Positions 32,834-40,767 of a stretch of DNA of 57,755 nt are shown here, in pieces. The notes beneath the pieces were generated by a model, which searched no databases, was not told the DNA's origin, and worked only from the letters and a program-made list of their open reading frames with translations. The DNA is from Sporolactobacillus sp. THM7-7 (GTDB taxonomy: Bacteria; Bacillota; Bacilli; Bacillales; Sporolactobacillaceae): assembly GCF_004153225.1 (NCBI RefSeq), contig NZ_SEMB01000020.1, positions 1 to 57,755 of the forward strand, given 5' to 3'. Both the position numbers and the translations under genes were made by a program. Positions within the stretch are counted from its first letter, which is position 1, and the number at the start of each line of letters is the position of its first letter.

Positions 32834-34030
32834 ATGGCAAACGGATTGGTAAGCAAAATGAAGAAGGAGTTAAGTCTGTTGGAGCCCTCGGATATTCTGA
32901 AATTTGATCAGGATACTTCATCGATTCCGGGGATTATCAAGCTGACTCTGGGCGAACCGGATTTTAATACCCCGGAACATGTCAAAGAAGCGGGCAGGCG
33001 CAGCATTGCGGAAAACCGCAGCCACTATGCGCCTTCCGCCGGAACGACGGGACTGCGACAGGCGATCAGCCGCTTTCTGGAGAGCAAATATCATCTGCAT
33101 TACAATCCGGACAATGAGATTCTCGTAACCGCGGGCGCGACGGAAGCCATTTATTCCGCTTTGACATCCATTTTAAATCCGGGAGACAAGGTGCTGATTC
33201 CGACACCGACCTTCCCGCTTTATATACCGGTTACGATGCTGAACAAAGCGGAACCGGTTTTCCTCGATACGTCCGAAAACGGGTTTGTGCTGTCCCCGCA
33301 AATGCTGGAAGAGGCGCTGGAGGCACATGGCGACGCGGTGAAAGCGATCATTTTTAATTTCCCGACCAACCCGACAGGCGTCACGTACCGGAGAGATGCG
33401 GTAAGGGCTCTGGCCGAGGTGCTGAAAAAGCACGAGATTTTTGTGGTATCCGATGAAATCTACAGTGAGCTGACCTATGGCGCTGGCCACGTCTCCATGG
33501 CGGAATACCTGCCGGAGCAGACCATCGTTATTAACGGAGCATCCAAGTCACATGCCATGACAGGCTGGCGGATCGGCTTTCTTTGCGGACCGGCTGATAT
33601 TATGACTGAGATTGGAAAAATCCATCAATTTGCGATTACCTCTACGGCGACAATGGCTCAGGATGCCGCCCAGGAAGCATTTGAGAACGGGGTGGACGAC
33701 GGTCCCGCGATGCGTGCGGAGTACGAAAAACGGCGTGATTTGGTTTATCGGGAGATACGGGAGATGGGTTTTGAATGTCCGAAACCGGAAGGCGCTTTTT
33801 ATCTGTTTGCCAAAATCCCTGAAGGACTGATTCCGAACAGTCTGGATTTCTGCACCGACCTGGCTCATCAAGCAAAAGTCGCTGTGATTCCGGGCGATTC
33901 GTTCGGCCCTGGGAGCGCAGGGCGCATTCGGATCAGTTACGCGGCGAGTATGGATGAGCTGGAAGAGGCGATGCGGCGCATGAAAACCTATGTGACCAAT
34001 AAGATCGATAAGAGAGGTGCCCGGCAATGA
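32834..34030 (+). CDS. Class I/II aminotransferase (PatA/AraT-like, probably aromatic)
   Basis: A 398-residue PLP-dependent aminotransferase of the class I/II family in the cytosol. It shows IIKLTLGEPDFNTPEHV, SHYAPSAGTTGLRQAI, FNFPTNPTGVTY and VVSDEIYSELTY. The PLP lysine lies in GASKSHAMTGWRIGF and the substrate-carboxylate Arg in RIRISYA. This subgroup includes PatA and AraT, which act on aromatic and branched amino acids. The Phe/Tyr-rich leader upstream argues for an aromatic substrate. ATG 32834 has GGGGAGAGGAAAG upstream. Its stop overlaps the next ATG by four bases, so the two enzymes are made together. Exact substrate unproven. Confidence 0.88.
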   Translation: MANGLVSKMKKELSLLEPSDILKFDQDTSSIPGIIKLTLGEPDFNTPEHVKEAGRRSIAENRSHYAPSAGTTGLRQAISRFLESKYHLHYNPDNEILVTAGATEAIYSALTSILNPGDKVLIPTPTFPLYIPVTMLNKAEPVFLDTSENGFVLSPQMLEEALEAHGDAVKAIIFNFPTNPTGVTYRRDAVRALAEVLKKHEIFVVSDEIYSELTYGAGHVSMAEYLPEQTIVINGASKSHAMTGWRIGFLCGPADIMTEIGKIHQFAITSTATMAQDAAQEAFENGVDDGPAMRAEYEKRRDLVYREIREMGFECPKPEGAFYLFAKIPEGLIPNSLDFCTDLAHQAKVAVIPGDSFGPGSAGRIRISYAASMDELEEAMRRMKTYVTNKIDKRGARQ

Positions 34031-35037
34031 AAATTTTGATGTACACCGTCCGAGATGACGAAATACCCGCAATCAGGGAATGGGAGCGGGAAAACGGTGT
34101 TAAAGTCGATATTAATCAGGTGAAACTGGATGTCGAAACCGTAAAGTTGGCAAAGGACTACGACGGGCTCGTCATTCAGCAGCGAAGCAAGATTGAAGAT
34201 GAAGCGGTTTATGCCACTCTAAAGGAATACGGTATGAAACAGCTCAGCACGCGAACAGCCGGTTACGATATGATCGATACGCAGATGGCCGCCGCCTATG
34301 GGCTGACCGTCACTAATGTTCCGGCCTATTCTCCCCATTCCGTGGCTGAGCTGGCCGTTACTCAGGCGATGCGCCTGATCCGTAACTTGCCGTTGTTTGA
34401 GGAAAGGGGACGGCAGCAGGATTTTCGCTGGTCCGGGCTAATGGCGCGGGAGATTCGCTCATTAACCGTCGGCGTCATCGGTGCCGGTCGCATCGGCGGT
34501 ACGGCGGCCCGCTTATTTAAGGCGCTTGGGGCGAACGTAATTGCGAACGATATCGTAGAACGGGATGATTTAAGAGACGTCCTCACTTATGTTTCCAAGG
34601 AAGAGCTGCTGAAGCACGCGGATATTGTCACGTTACATGTTCCGCTGCTTGATTCAACCGTTCGCTTAATCGACGAAGCCGCTCTGGCACTTATGAAGCC
34701 CGATGCGTTCATTATTAACGCGTCGCGCGGCCCGGTCCTCGATACGGACGCCCTGATTCAGGCGCTGAAGAATAAGAAAATTGCGGGTGCCGCTCTTGAT
34801 ACGCTGTCAGGCGAAGAAAACTTCTTTAATATGGATCTGCGCGGCAAAGCATTGCCCAGCGAACAGCTGAAAACATTACGAGCCATGCCGAATGTCCTGA
34901 TCACCCCGCATATCGGTTTTTACACGAACTTGGCTGTACAGAACATGGTCGAGATCAGCCTGAATGACGTACTGGCCATTCTGAAGACGGGAAAGAGCGA
35001 ACACCAAGTCAACCGGGTCATGGTTGAGGAAAATTGA
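34027..35037 (+). CDS. D-2-hydroxyacid dehydrogenase (D-lactate dehydrogenase family)
   Basis: A 336-residue NAD-dependent enzyme that reduces 2-oxo acids to D-2-hydroxy acids. It matches fermentative D-LDH: Rossmann motif VGVIGAGRIGG (about 149-158), NASRGPVLDT with Arg 234, the acidic catalytic residue in SGEENFF (about 263), and TPHIGFYT with His 295. The EENFFNMD segment is typical of D-LDH/D-HicDH rather than phosphoglycerate dehydrogenase. The four-base overlap with the aminotransferase suggests its oxo acid product is the substrate here: phenylpyruvate to D-phenyllactate or 4-hydroxyphenylpyruvate to the hydroxy analogue. Plain D-lactate production cannot be excluded. Confidence 0.88.
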   Translation: MKILMYTVRDDEIPAIREWERENGVKVDINQVKLDVETVKLAKDYDGLVIQQRSKIEDEAVYATLKEYGMKQLSTRTAGYDMIDTQMAAAYGLTVTNVPAYSPHSVAELAVTQAMRLIRNLPLFEERGRQQDFRWSGLMAREIRSLTVGVIGAGRIGGTAARLFKALGANVIANDIVERDDLRDVLTYVSKEELLKHADIVTLHVPLLDSTVRLIDEAALALMKPDAFIINASRGPVLDTDALIQALKNKKIAGAALDTLSGEENFFNMDLRGKALPSEQLKTLRAMPNVLITPHIGFYTNLAVQNMVEISLNDVLAILKTGKSEHQVNRVMVEEN

Positions 35038-35125
35038 AGGACGAAAAAAGATGTAAGTAAACTTCGATATGAATAGGCGACGAAATTGTCGAATGATATA
35101 CAATTCGATAAAGTCTTTACCTGAA

Positions 35126-35159
35126 TGCCACTATGAGCGAATCATGGTGGCCATTTTTG
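35126..35159 (+). terminator. Terminator of the aminotransferase/dehydrogenase operon
   Basis: TGCCACTATGA pairs imperfectly with TCATGGTGGCCA across a GCGAA loop, followed by TTTTTG. Confidence 0.8.
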
Positions 35160-35368
35160 TTTCGAAAGTGATAAAATGGTTAACTTGTGGATAACTATCC
35201 GTTAAATTAGGCAAAAAAACTTCGACTTAGCTCAAAAAGGGAGCAATTGAATGTACATTTTATCAAGATGACCAGACAAGTTGCATACTAGTTATTAATA
35301 TCTGAATGACAGATGGAGTAAGACGCACAAGGCTTATAAAGGGAATAGAAGGAAAGGGGTAGATTAAA

Positions 35369-35640
35369 ATGAATGTGGTTACAAAAGGATATCCGTCACG
35401 ATCGAAATCAGCTGTTCTTGTAAAAAAATGCAGGTGAGTATCGAAGAAAGGCCGGTTCCGGGGTGTGGACCGAGTGACGCTCTGATTAAAGTTATGGCGT
35501 AGAGGTGTATACGGATCGGATTACTATGCGCATGGCGCGCACGGCCGAATCGGGGAGAGAAGGGTTACCGTTCCTTATGTACAGGGGCATGAATGCTCGG
35601 GTATTGTTGTCGCTGTCGGGGATCGGAAAAAAAGGTATGA
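35369..35640 (+). pseudogene. Zinc-type alcohol dehydrogenase, N-terminal remnant
   Basis: From ATG 35369 (site AAGGAAAGGGG) the sequence encodes the N-terminal GroES-like domain of a medium-chain dehydrogenase, but in shifting frames with stops: SAVLVKKC, VSIEERPVPGCGPSDALIKVMA, then GSDYYAHGAHGRIGE, then VPYVQGHECSGIVVAVGD. The catalytic GHE motif is recognisable. The rest of the protein is absent. Small deletions, one around the expected GVCG, account for the frame changes. Confidence 0.7.
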
Positions 35641-35780
35641 TCAGAATCGTTTCATCTGGTCATACATTCTTGTGTTAAGTTGATTCTCTTCATTGAATCG
35701 GACTTCCTTTATTGCACTTCCATGGTACCCCCTGTAAAATAATGAAAGAGAAATTATAGATATCGAGGTATGTAAAAACG

Positions 35781-36299
35781 ATGAATAAGGTTCGCAAGTT
35801 AACAGTACTCGCCATGCTGGCCACTGTCGCCATTGTCGGGCGGTGGGCACTGCAGGCCGTTCCGAACATTCAGCCTGCAACGATGATTATTGTTCTGACC
35901 GGCATGTTTTTCGGTTGGAAAATGGGCCTGTCCGAGGCCGTTGTGATCACATTTGTCTCCGGTCTCATCACTGGACTTGGTGTCTGGACCCCTTTTCAGG
36001 CCGCAGCCTGGGGACTGATCGGCATGATTTCAGGTTTTCTTAGCCGCCCGCTTCGGCAGAATAAATATTTGTATTTTGCCTGGCTGATTCTTTCCGGCTA
36101 TGTGTTCGGATTCGTCATGGCCTTCGAATACCTGACCTTCACCAACTTTGTCAGTGCGGCAGGGCTGTATCTTGGCGGCCTTCTGTTTGACACGTACCAT
36201 GCTGCCGGGAACGTTGGGTTCGGCCTGCTCTCTCCTGTACTCTTTTACCTCTTCGGGAAAGAGCGGAAACGACTGGGTTATTCAGGGCAAATGGACTAA
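35781..36299 (+). CDS. ECF transporter S component (substrate-binding membrane subunit)
   Basis: A 172-residue membrane protein with about six helices. It resembles the S components of energy-coupling factor transporters: basic N-terminus (MNKVRKLTVLAMLATVAIVGRWALQAVPNIQPATMIIVLTGMFFG) with the NIQPATMI run often seen in this family, GLSEAVVITFVSGLITGLG, and FDTYHAAGNVGFGLL. S units bind a vitamin or similar compound and work with a shared EcfAA'T module encoded elsewhere. The ligand cannot be inferred. ATG 35781 lacks a strong ribosome site (GAGGTATG). The gene stands alone between two decayed genes. Confidence 0.75.
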   Translation: MNKVRKLTVLAMLATVAIVGRWALQAVPNIQPATMIIVLTGMFFGWKMGLSEAVVITFVSGLITGLGVWTPFQAAAWGLIGMISGFLSRPLRQNKYLYFAWLILSGYVFGFVMAFEYLTFTNFVSAAGLYLGGLLFDTYHAAGNVGFGLLSPVLFYLFGKERKRLGYSGQMD

Positions 36300-36325
36300 A
36301 AGTAAGTCTTTAAACAGTGATTGTT

Positions 36326-36532
36326 TTACGGCTGACGGGTCGCCCAGAGTAGAAAGAAACACATCTGTCTGATAACTGCCCACTCAACCGATGAGCGGAC
36401 GAACGCATTATCGCTCATGACCTGCAAGCGTTCGTTTTTCCGGGGATCCGGATGACGGGTCGTCGCTGTCACTTTATGCCCCTCATTGAGTGCCTGTCTC
36501 GTCAGTAGGCCCATTGGCTCCGAAAATAGCAC
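36326..36532 (-). pseudogene. NAD(P)-binding epimerase/NmrA-like remnant
   Basis: Sixty-eight codons on the minus strand contain GLLTRQALNEGHKVTATTRHPDPRKNERLQVMS and VRSSVEWAVIR. These are the start and a later piece of an atypical short-chain (NmrA/SDR) dehydrogenase with the normal GATGxxG loop damaged and the middle missing. It is a deleted remnant. Confidence 0.5.
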
Positions 36533-36637
36533 GATTCATCCTGCTTCACCTCTTTATTAATGAGTCTTGGCGATGACTCTTTACCTTTGTATGGACGAAA
36601 CATGTGGATAACCGGTGCCTGGCATTATAGAGCCGGG

Positions 36638-36970
36638 TTATTTTTTTGCTTCTTGTGCTCCGTCTGTCCGTTTGAGTTCTTTAAGTACAGCATCAAGCAG
36701 TCCGGGGAAGCGTGTATTTAAGTCATTATATCGAATAGAGATGTAACGCTGAGTGCCCTCGATTCGCGTGTTTATGACTCCGGATTCTCTGAGCACTTTG
36801 AAGTGGTGGGAAAGCGTCGATTTCGGTACGGACATGTCGAGACTACTGCATGATTGCTCCCCGTTTTCGGCTAATCGCTTCAGGATACTCAGTCTGATCG
36901 GATCGCTGAGCGCATAAAGAACCGTTGACAGATTCATTTCGGCAACACTTGGATGATAGAGCGTCCTCAA
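36638..36970 (-). CDS. ArsR-family transcriptional regulator
   Basis: A 110-residue winged-helix repressor: ALSDPIRLSILKRLAENGEQSCSSLDMSVPKSTLSHHFKVLRESGVINTRIEGTQRYISIRY. The recognition helix SVPKSTLSHHFKVLRESG is typical of the subgroup that does not sense metals through the classic Cys motif (only one Cys pair candidate is near the helix). The start is TTG 36970 behind AAGGTGATC, or ATG 36937. It is divergent from the MFS gene at 37082, and the shared promoter region holds a perfect 20-bp palindrome, so it probably represses that transporter and itself. Confidence 0.88.
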   Translation of the reverse strand: MRTLYHPSVAEMNLSTVLYALSDPIRLSILKRLAENGEQSCSSLDMSVPKSTLSHHFKVLRESGVINTRIEGTQRYISIRYNDLNTRFPGLLDAVLKELKRTDGAQEAKK

Positions 36971-37036
36971 TCAGATCACCTTCCATGAAGAATACTTAGC
37001 ATTTGAATGATAACATAGTCTGTGTTATATTTCTAT

Positions 37037-37056
37037 TGTTCGATTATAATCGAACA
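37037..37056. promoter_or_regulatory. Perfect 20-bp palindrome, probable ArsR operator
   Basis: TGTTCGATTATAATCGAACA reads the same on both strands and contains a TATAAT (37045-37050) that would serve as the -10 box of the downstream MFS gene. It is 26 bases before that gene's start and 67 bases before the regulator gene. Repressor binding here would block the promoter. Confidence 0.75.
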
Positions 37057-37081
37057 AGGAAACAAATGATGGGGTGATCAT

Positions 37082-38266
37082 TTGAAAAGGATCGTCAGTC
37101 TTTTTTTCTTTATCCTGTTTGTCATCGGTACGGATACATTTATTGTGTCCCCGCTCTTGCCGACACTTCGCGATGCTTTCCATATTTCTGTTGCCTATTC
37201 CGGATGGATGGTTTCCGCGTATGCCCTGGGATACGCGACGTTTGCGCTGATCGCCGGGCCGCTTTCAGACGGTTGGAATCGGAAAAAAGTAATGCTTACG
37301 GGAATGGTTAGTTTCGGGGTGTTTACGTTTCTCTGCGGTTTTGCCGTGAATTTCTGGATGATGCTGCTCTTCCGTTTTCTAGCAGGAGTCAGTGCCGCTT
37401 TCACTTCTCCGCAAGTTTGGGCGGCGATTCCTCAGCTCGTGCCGAAAAATAAAATATTGAAAGCCATGGGCATCGCCACCGCGGGACTGGCTGTCGCTCA
37501 AATGCTTGGCGTGCCGATCGGCAGCTATCTTGCCATTTTCGGCTGGCAAACCCCGTTTATTGTCATTAGTGCGGCTTCATTTTTACTCGTTATTCTTAGT
37601 GCCTCCTTTCTACCGTCCATGCCGCCTGCCCATACTCAGCAGAACAGGACTTCCATTTTCAAGCGGTACCGGGCACTGCTTCGTCAATCGCAGGCTAAAG
37701 TCGCTTTTCTCGCTTATTTTATCTTTCAATTGGGCAACTTTGCGGCCTTTGCCTTTATCGGGACATGGCTAGCCGATCAGTTCTCGCTTAGCGTGGCGGG
37801 TATCGGAACGGTCATCTTGTTTATCGGTTTAGGCAATACATTGAGCAGTCTTTTCAGCAGTGGCTTTGTTCAAAAGATCGGGGTCAGACCTTCATTCATT
37901 TATGGTATGATTCTCGTGACTTTGCTTTACGCAAGCCTGCCGTTTTTACAAAATCTGCTCTTGGTCAGAGTCATTTATTTTTTGATCTTTTTCATCCTGG
38001 GCATGTTATTCCCGATAATGATGAGCCTGCTTCAGACACTTTCCGCGACGGCACGGGGAACCATATCATCGCTCGCCAACTCATTCATGTATTTCGGAAC
38101 AACGATCGGATCGTGGGCCGCCGGATTGCTTTACGCCAATATGCATGGCTTTCTCTCAGTCGGCTTTTTCGCCGTGATTTGTTTTATCCTTTCATTAATT
38201 TTGTTTATTCAAAGTGGACTTTTGCCCACGCAACAGCAAAGTGGTTCTCACAATGCCACGACTTAA
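37082..38266 (+). CDS. MFS transporter, DHA1 type (AraJ/Bmr-like)
   Basis: A 394-residue, 12-helix major facilitator. Features: helix 1 GTDTFIVSPLLPTLRDAFHIS, loop 2-3 GPLSDGWNRKKVMLTGM, helix 4 RFLAGVSAAFTSPQVWAAIPQLV and a late ATARGTISSLANSFMYFGTTIGSWAAG typical of AraJ/PbuE-like exporters. It likely exports a small metabolite or drug. The start is TTG 37082 behind GGGGTGATC. It is divergent from the ArsR regulator and overlapped at its promoter by the palindrome, so expression should rise when the ArsR ligand appears. Confidence 0.85.
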   Translation: MKRIVSLFFFILFVIGTDTFIVSPLLPTLRDAFHISVAYSGWMVSAYALGYATFALIAGPLSDGWNRKKVMLTGMVSFGVFTFLCGFAVNFWMMLLFRFLAGVSAAFTSPQVWAAIPQLVPKNKILKAMGIATAGLAVAQMLGVPIGSYLAIFGWQTPFIVISAASFLLVILSASFLPSMPPAHTQQNRTSIFKRYRALLRQSQAKVAFLAYFIFQLGNFAAFAFIGTWLADQFSLSVAGIGTVILFIGLGNTLSSLFSSGFVQKIGVRPSFIYGMILVTLLYASLPFLQNLLLVRVIYFLIFFILGMLFPIMMSLLQTLSATARGTISSLANSFMYFGTTIGSWAAGLLYANMHGFLSVGFFAVICFILSLILFIQSGLLPTQQQSGSHNATT

Positions 38267-38310
38267 GAACACCGAAGCCGGCCAAGCCATCGGGGACACG
38301 TAACATAATG

Positions 38311-38348
38311 AAAAACGGACAAAGGGGTAAATTTCTTCTTTGTCCGTT
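38311..38348. terminator. Bidirectional terminator after the MFS gene
   Basis: AACGGACAAAG (38314-38324) and CTTTGTCCGTT (38338-38348) form a perfect 11-bp stem. The better T run is on the minus strand (A5 at 38311-38315). Confidence 0.75.
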
Positions 38349-38577
38349 TGTTCTGAAGAAACGGCTCTCAAAAATGGATTAAGACGCGGATAAGAGAGTT
38401 CCTGTTGTACGGCAGGGGAACCGGGACTTTAAGCATCGGAAGTTAAGAAAACGAGAAACGGAAAAGTACCGATAACCCAAATTTCTTCGTCATTTCCTTC
38501 ATAACCTTTTGTTCATTTTAAATATCGTAAGAAAAACGTTTCGCTGCTTTTATTATGCTTGGAGCACCATCTATGTA

Positions 38578-38731
38578 TTGGTGACATTTGTGTTCTTTGT
38601 TGTATATATGCCTGATTCACCGTCTCCGCCTGTTCATGAAAAAGGCATCCACTCAAAAAGTGATTCAAGGGATTTCGGGAGCTGTCCTGCTCCGTTTCAG
38701 TGTGAAGCTGGCCTTAGAGAAATCTCATTAA
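38578..38731 (+). pseudogene. LysE-family exporter, C-terminal remnant
   Basis: Frames in this stretch read TFVFFVVY and then MKKASTQKVIQGISGAVLLRFSVKLALEKSH before a TAA at 38729-38731. This is the end of a LysE/RhtB amino-acid exporter (KxINxISGAVLxGFGVKLAL). The preceding helices are frameshifted or absent. The rest of 38350-38835 shows no intact gene. Confidence 0.6.
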
Positions 38732-38835
38732 AAGGAGCAATGAGGATCCAGGCCTTCGTCCGGGCGTATCTTTCGAATGAAGTCAATAACTGATGTAGAC
38801 TGAGTGTGATATTAGTTATTAAGAAGGGAATCATT

Positions 38836-39423
38836 ATGTTTGTCCAACATGCGATGGGTCCGGATGGATGTCCTCCAATAAGAGTCAAGTGCACCGACGC
38901 GGACTGTGCCCATGATCTGCACTGTTTTCTGGAAAACAAAAAGATGATTCGGGAAGGGAAAAAGGACGGCTGCCGGTACTGCGGGGTAAGGCCGGTTGAC
39001 TGGGCACGCGTCCATCAGCGAAACTTTGATGATGTCGCCTATACGATTCGGTCGTTGAACCAGGAGTTTATCAGATATCATTTCTGGCACGTGGCGATTG
39101 ATCAGCGGGCGATCAACCATGCCCGGCGCAAAGGAAGAGTCGGCATCCGCGAAGCCGCGGAGCACCGGCTGAGAAAGTCAGTCGGGTCAGAGCATCCTTT
39201 CCGAGACGGCCGGCAGACGCCTTTCGAGGGAAATATTATCTATTATGCACAGCATGCGACCGCGACGTGCTGCCGGAATTGCATCTATGAGTGGCATAAT
39301 GTGCCGAAAGGGCGGACGTTAACGGAAGAAGAAATTCGGTATTTTACCAATCTTGTGAAGGTTTATATTAATTGCCGATTACCCGATCTGACGGAGACTG
39401 GTGAGTATGTGCCACACCTTTAA
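38836..39423 (+). CDS. Cysteine-rich DUF4186-like protein
   Basis: A 195-residue soluble protein rich in Cys and His: IRVKCTDADCAHDLHCFL, GCRYCGVRPVDW, then a C-terminal block YYAQHATATCCRNCIYEWHNVPKGRTLTEEEIRYFTNLVKVYI. The QHATATCCRxC...WHxxPKGRxLTxEE string matches my memory of DUF4186, a family of unknown function with probable zinc-binding cysteines. ATG 38836 has AAGGGA six bases upstream and is preferred over GTG 38806. Single gene; array C follows directly. Confidence 0.65.
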   Translation: MFVQHAMGPDGCPPIRVKCTDADCAHDLHCFLENKKMIREGKKDGCRYCGVRPVDWARVHQRNFDDVAYTIRSLNQEFIRYHFWHVAIDQRAINHARRKGRVGIREAAEHRLRKSVGSEHPFRDGRQTPFEGNIIYYAQHATATCCRNCIYEWHNVPKGRTLTEEEIRYFTNLVKVYINCRLPDLTETGEYVPHL

Positions 39424-39464
39424 GCTGAAGGGAATGACAACAGCGCGTTTGAGTGATGACCTCG

Positions 39465-39548
39465 TATGCGCCCGAAAAGAGAAGTTATGCGCCTTAGAAG
39501 AGGATTTATGCGCCTGAAAAAAGAAAATATGCCTCCAAAAAAAGGAGT
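39465..39548. repeat. Degenerate tandem array C, four units of exactly 21 nt
   Basis: TATGC recurs at 39465, 39486, 39507 and 39528. Units begin TATGCGCCCGAAAAGAG, TATGCGCCTTAGAAGAG, TATGCGCCTGAAAAAAG and TATGCCTCCAAAAAAAG. It is non-coding and lies between the DUF4186-like gene and the promoter of the PadR operon. It has the same period as arrays A, B, D and E but an unrelated unit. Confidence 0.8.
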
Positions 39549-39633
39549 GATTTTTTTGAATGGGGAAAAGTTTAGAAGCTACATCTATTATAGCGAATAC
39601 ATAAATATATTAGATACATTACCTTGACAGATA

Positions 39634-39662
39634 TAGTAATATAATATATATTTTATTCAAGG
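39634..39662 (+). promoter_or_regulatory. Promoter of the PadR operon
   Basis: TTGACA near 39624-39629 is followed after about 17 bases by TATATT in a very AT-rich stretch, shortly before the AGGTGGTG ribosome site. An ATACATAAATATATTAGATACAT stretch just upstream has ACAT/ATGT-like halves as in PadR operators. The exact -10 is uncertain because several TATAAT-like boxes overlap. Confidence 0.5.
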
Positions 39663-39673
39663 TGGTGTATAAA

Positions 39674-40003
39674 TTGGTACGCGCCAAACTTTCGGCCGAT
39701 TTACTGAGGGGTCATACCGATACGATGATTCTGAAGCTGCTTTTCGGCGGAGATAAATACGGCTATGAAATTTCAAAACTGATCTATACCGGGTCGGGAG
39801 GAAAATATGAGCTGAAAGAAGCAACGATGTATGCGAGCCTGAAGCGGCTGGAAAAGGAAAAGGCCATCACTTCTTACTGGGGCAGCGAATCTCAAGGAGG
39901 GCGAAGGAAATATTACCGGGTGACGGACAAAGGTAGGAAGATGTACGCAGAAAACAAGAGAAACTGGGAATATGCAAAGAAAATTATTGATGCGCTTATC
40001 TAG
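39674..40003 (+). CDS. PadR-family transcriptional regulator
   Basis: A 109-residue winged-helix repressor: LLRGHTDTMILKLLFGGDKYGYEISKLI, LKEATMYASLKRLEKEKAITSYW and QGGRRKYYRVTDKGRKMYAENKRNWEYAKKIIDAL, all in the PadR-s1 order. TTG 39674 is taken as the start because AGGTGGTG lies six bases upstream; a longer GTG start would use that site as codons. It is the first gene of an operon with a pentapeptide-repeat protein and a drug-efflux pump, and most likely represses the operon until an inducer binds. Confidence 0.88.
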   Translation: MVRAKLSADLLRGHTDTMILKLLFGGDKYGYEISKLIYTGSGGKYELKEATMYASLKRLEKEKAITSYWGSESQGGRRKYYRVTDKGRKMYAENKRNWEYAKKIIDALI

Positions 40004-40019
40004 GAAAGGTGGAAGAACA

Positions 40020-40736
40020 ATGAATGACCGGCTGCGGCGCTATCTGGATGAACTATTTTCGCCATATGAGGATTTGGCGCAGATCAGGGAGCTGAAGGAA
40101 GAGCTGTCTCACGACTTGAATGAGAAGCTGAAGGATCTGAAAAATGAGGGGCATAGCGAAGATGAGGCGTTCCGGCGGGCGACTGACTCGATCGGGGATA
40201 TCTCAGAGCTAATCGAAACCATCAACGCGGACACAAGAAAACTGCAGCAGCTCACGGGAATGAATTTTTCGGCCATTCCGCTACGAGACTCCGATTTTCA
40301 GTCATCCGACCTCAGCAGCGGCAATTTTAACTACAGTGATCTGAAAGGATCGAATTTCACATACTCCAATCTGACCGGATGCACGTTTAAAGCGAGCAAC
40401 CTGGATCAGTCGATTTTCGACTATGCCAATCTGACCAACGTCCGGATGGTTGCGTCCAATTTAAAAGACGCGAGTTTTAAGCACTGTATTCTAGATGGGA
40501 CGGATTTTAGTAAATCGGCATTGTCGGGTCTGTCTTTTGAAGGTTTAACGTTGAACCGTGTGAATTTTAACTACTCGGCTCTTAAAAAGACATCTTTTCG
40601 CAACGCCTTCCTGAATCAATGTTCATTTAAAACAAATGTGAGTCAAACCGTATTTGACGGTGCGACGATGGATAAAGGGACGTATGCCATGCTGAGAGGA
40701 TTTAAAGCCGATCTCCGCCACGTGACCGTGAAATAA
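40020..40736 (+). CDS. Permease-prefix-domain protein with pentapeptide repeats
   Basis: The 238-residue protein has an N-terminal helical domain (MNDRLRRYLDELFSPYEDLAQIRELKEELSHDLNEKLKDLKNEGHSEDEAFRRATDSIGDISELIE, given here in part) of the kind often encoded next to PadR regulators. A stretch of pentapeptide repeats follows, A(N/D)Lxx-type: DFQSSDLSSGNFNYSDLKGSNFTYSNLTG, then DQSIFDYANLTN and later DGTDFSKSALSG. Pentapeptide repeats fold into a right-handed beta helix; some (Qnr, MfpA) mimic DNA and protect gyrase. ATG 40020 follows AGGAAAGGTGG. It lies between the PadR gene and an efflux pump in one operon. Confidence 0.8.
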   Translation: MNDRLRRYLDELFSPYEDLAQIRELKEELSHDLNEKLKDLKNEGHSEDEAFRRATDSIGDISELIETINADTRKLQQLTGMNFSAIPLRDSDFQSSDLSSGNFNYSDLKGSNFTYSNLTGCTFKASNLDQSIFDYANLTNVRMVASNLKDASFKHCILDGTDFSKSALSGLSFEGLTLNRVNFNYSALKKTSFRNAFLNQCSFKTNVSQTVFDGATMDKGTYAMLRGFKADLRHVTVK

Positions 40737-40767
40737 GGGAGAGAAGGGACAGAAAAGGAGAAAATAT

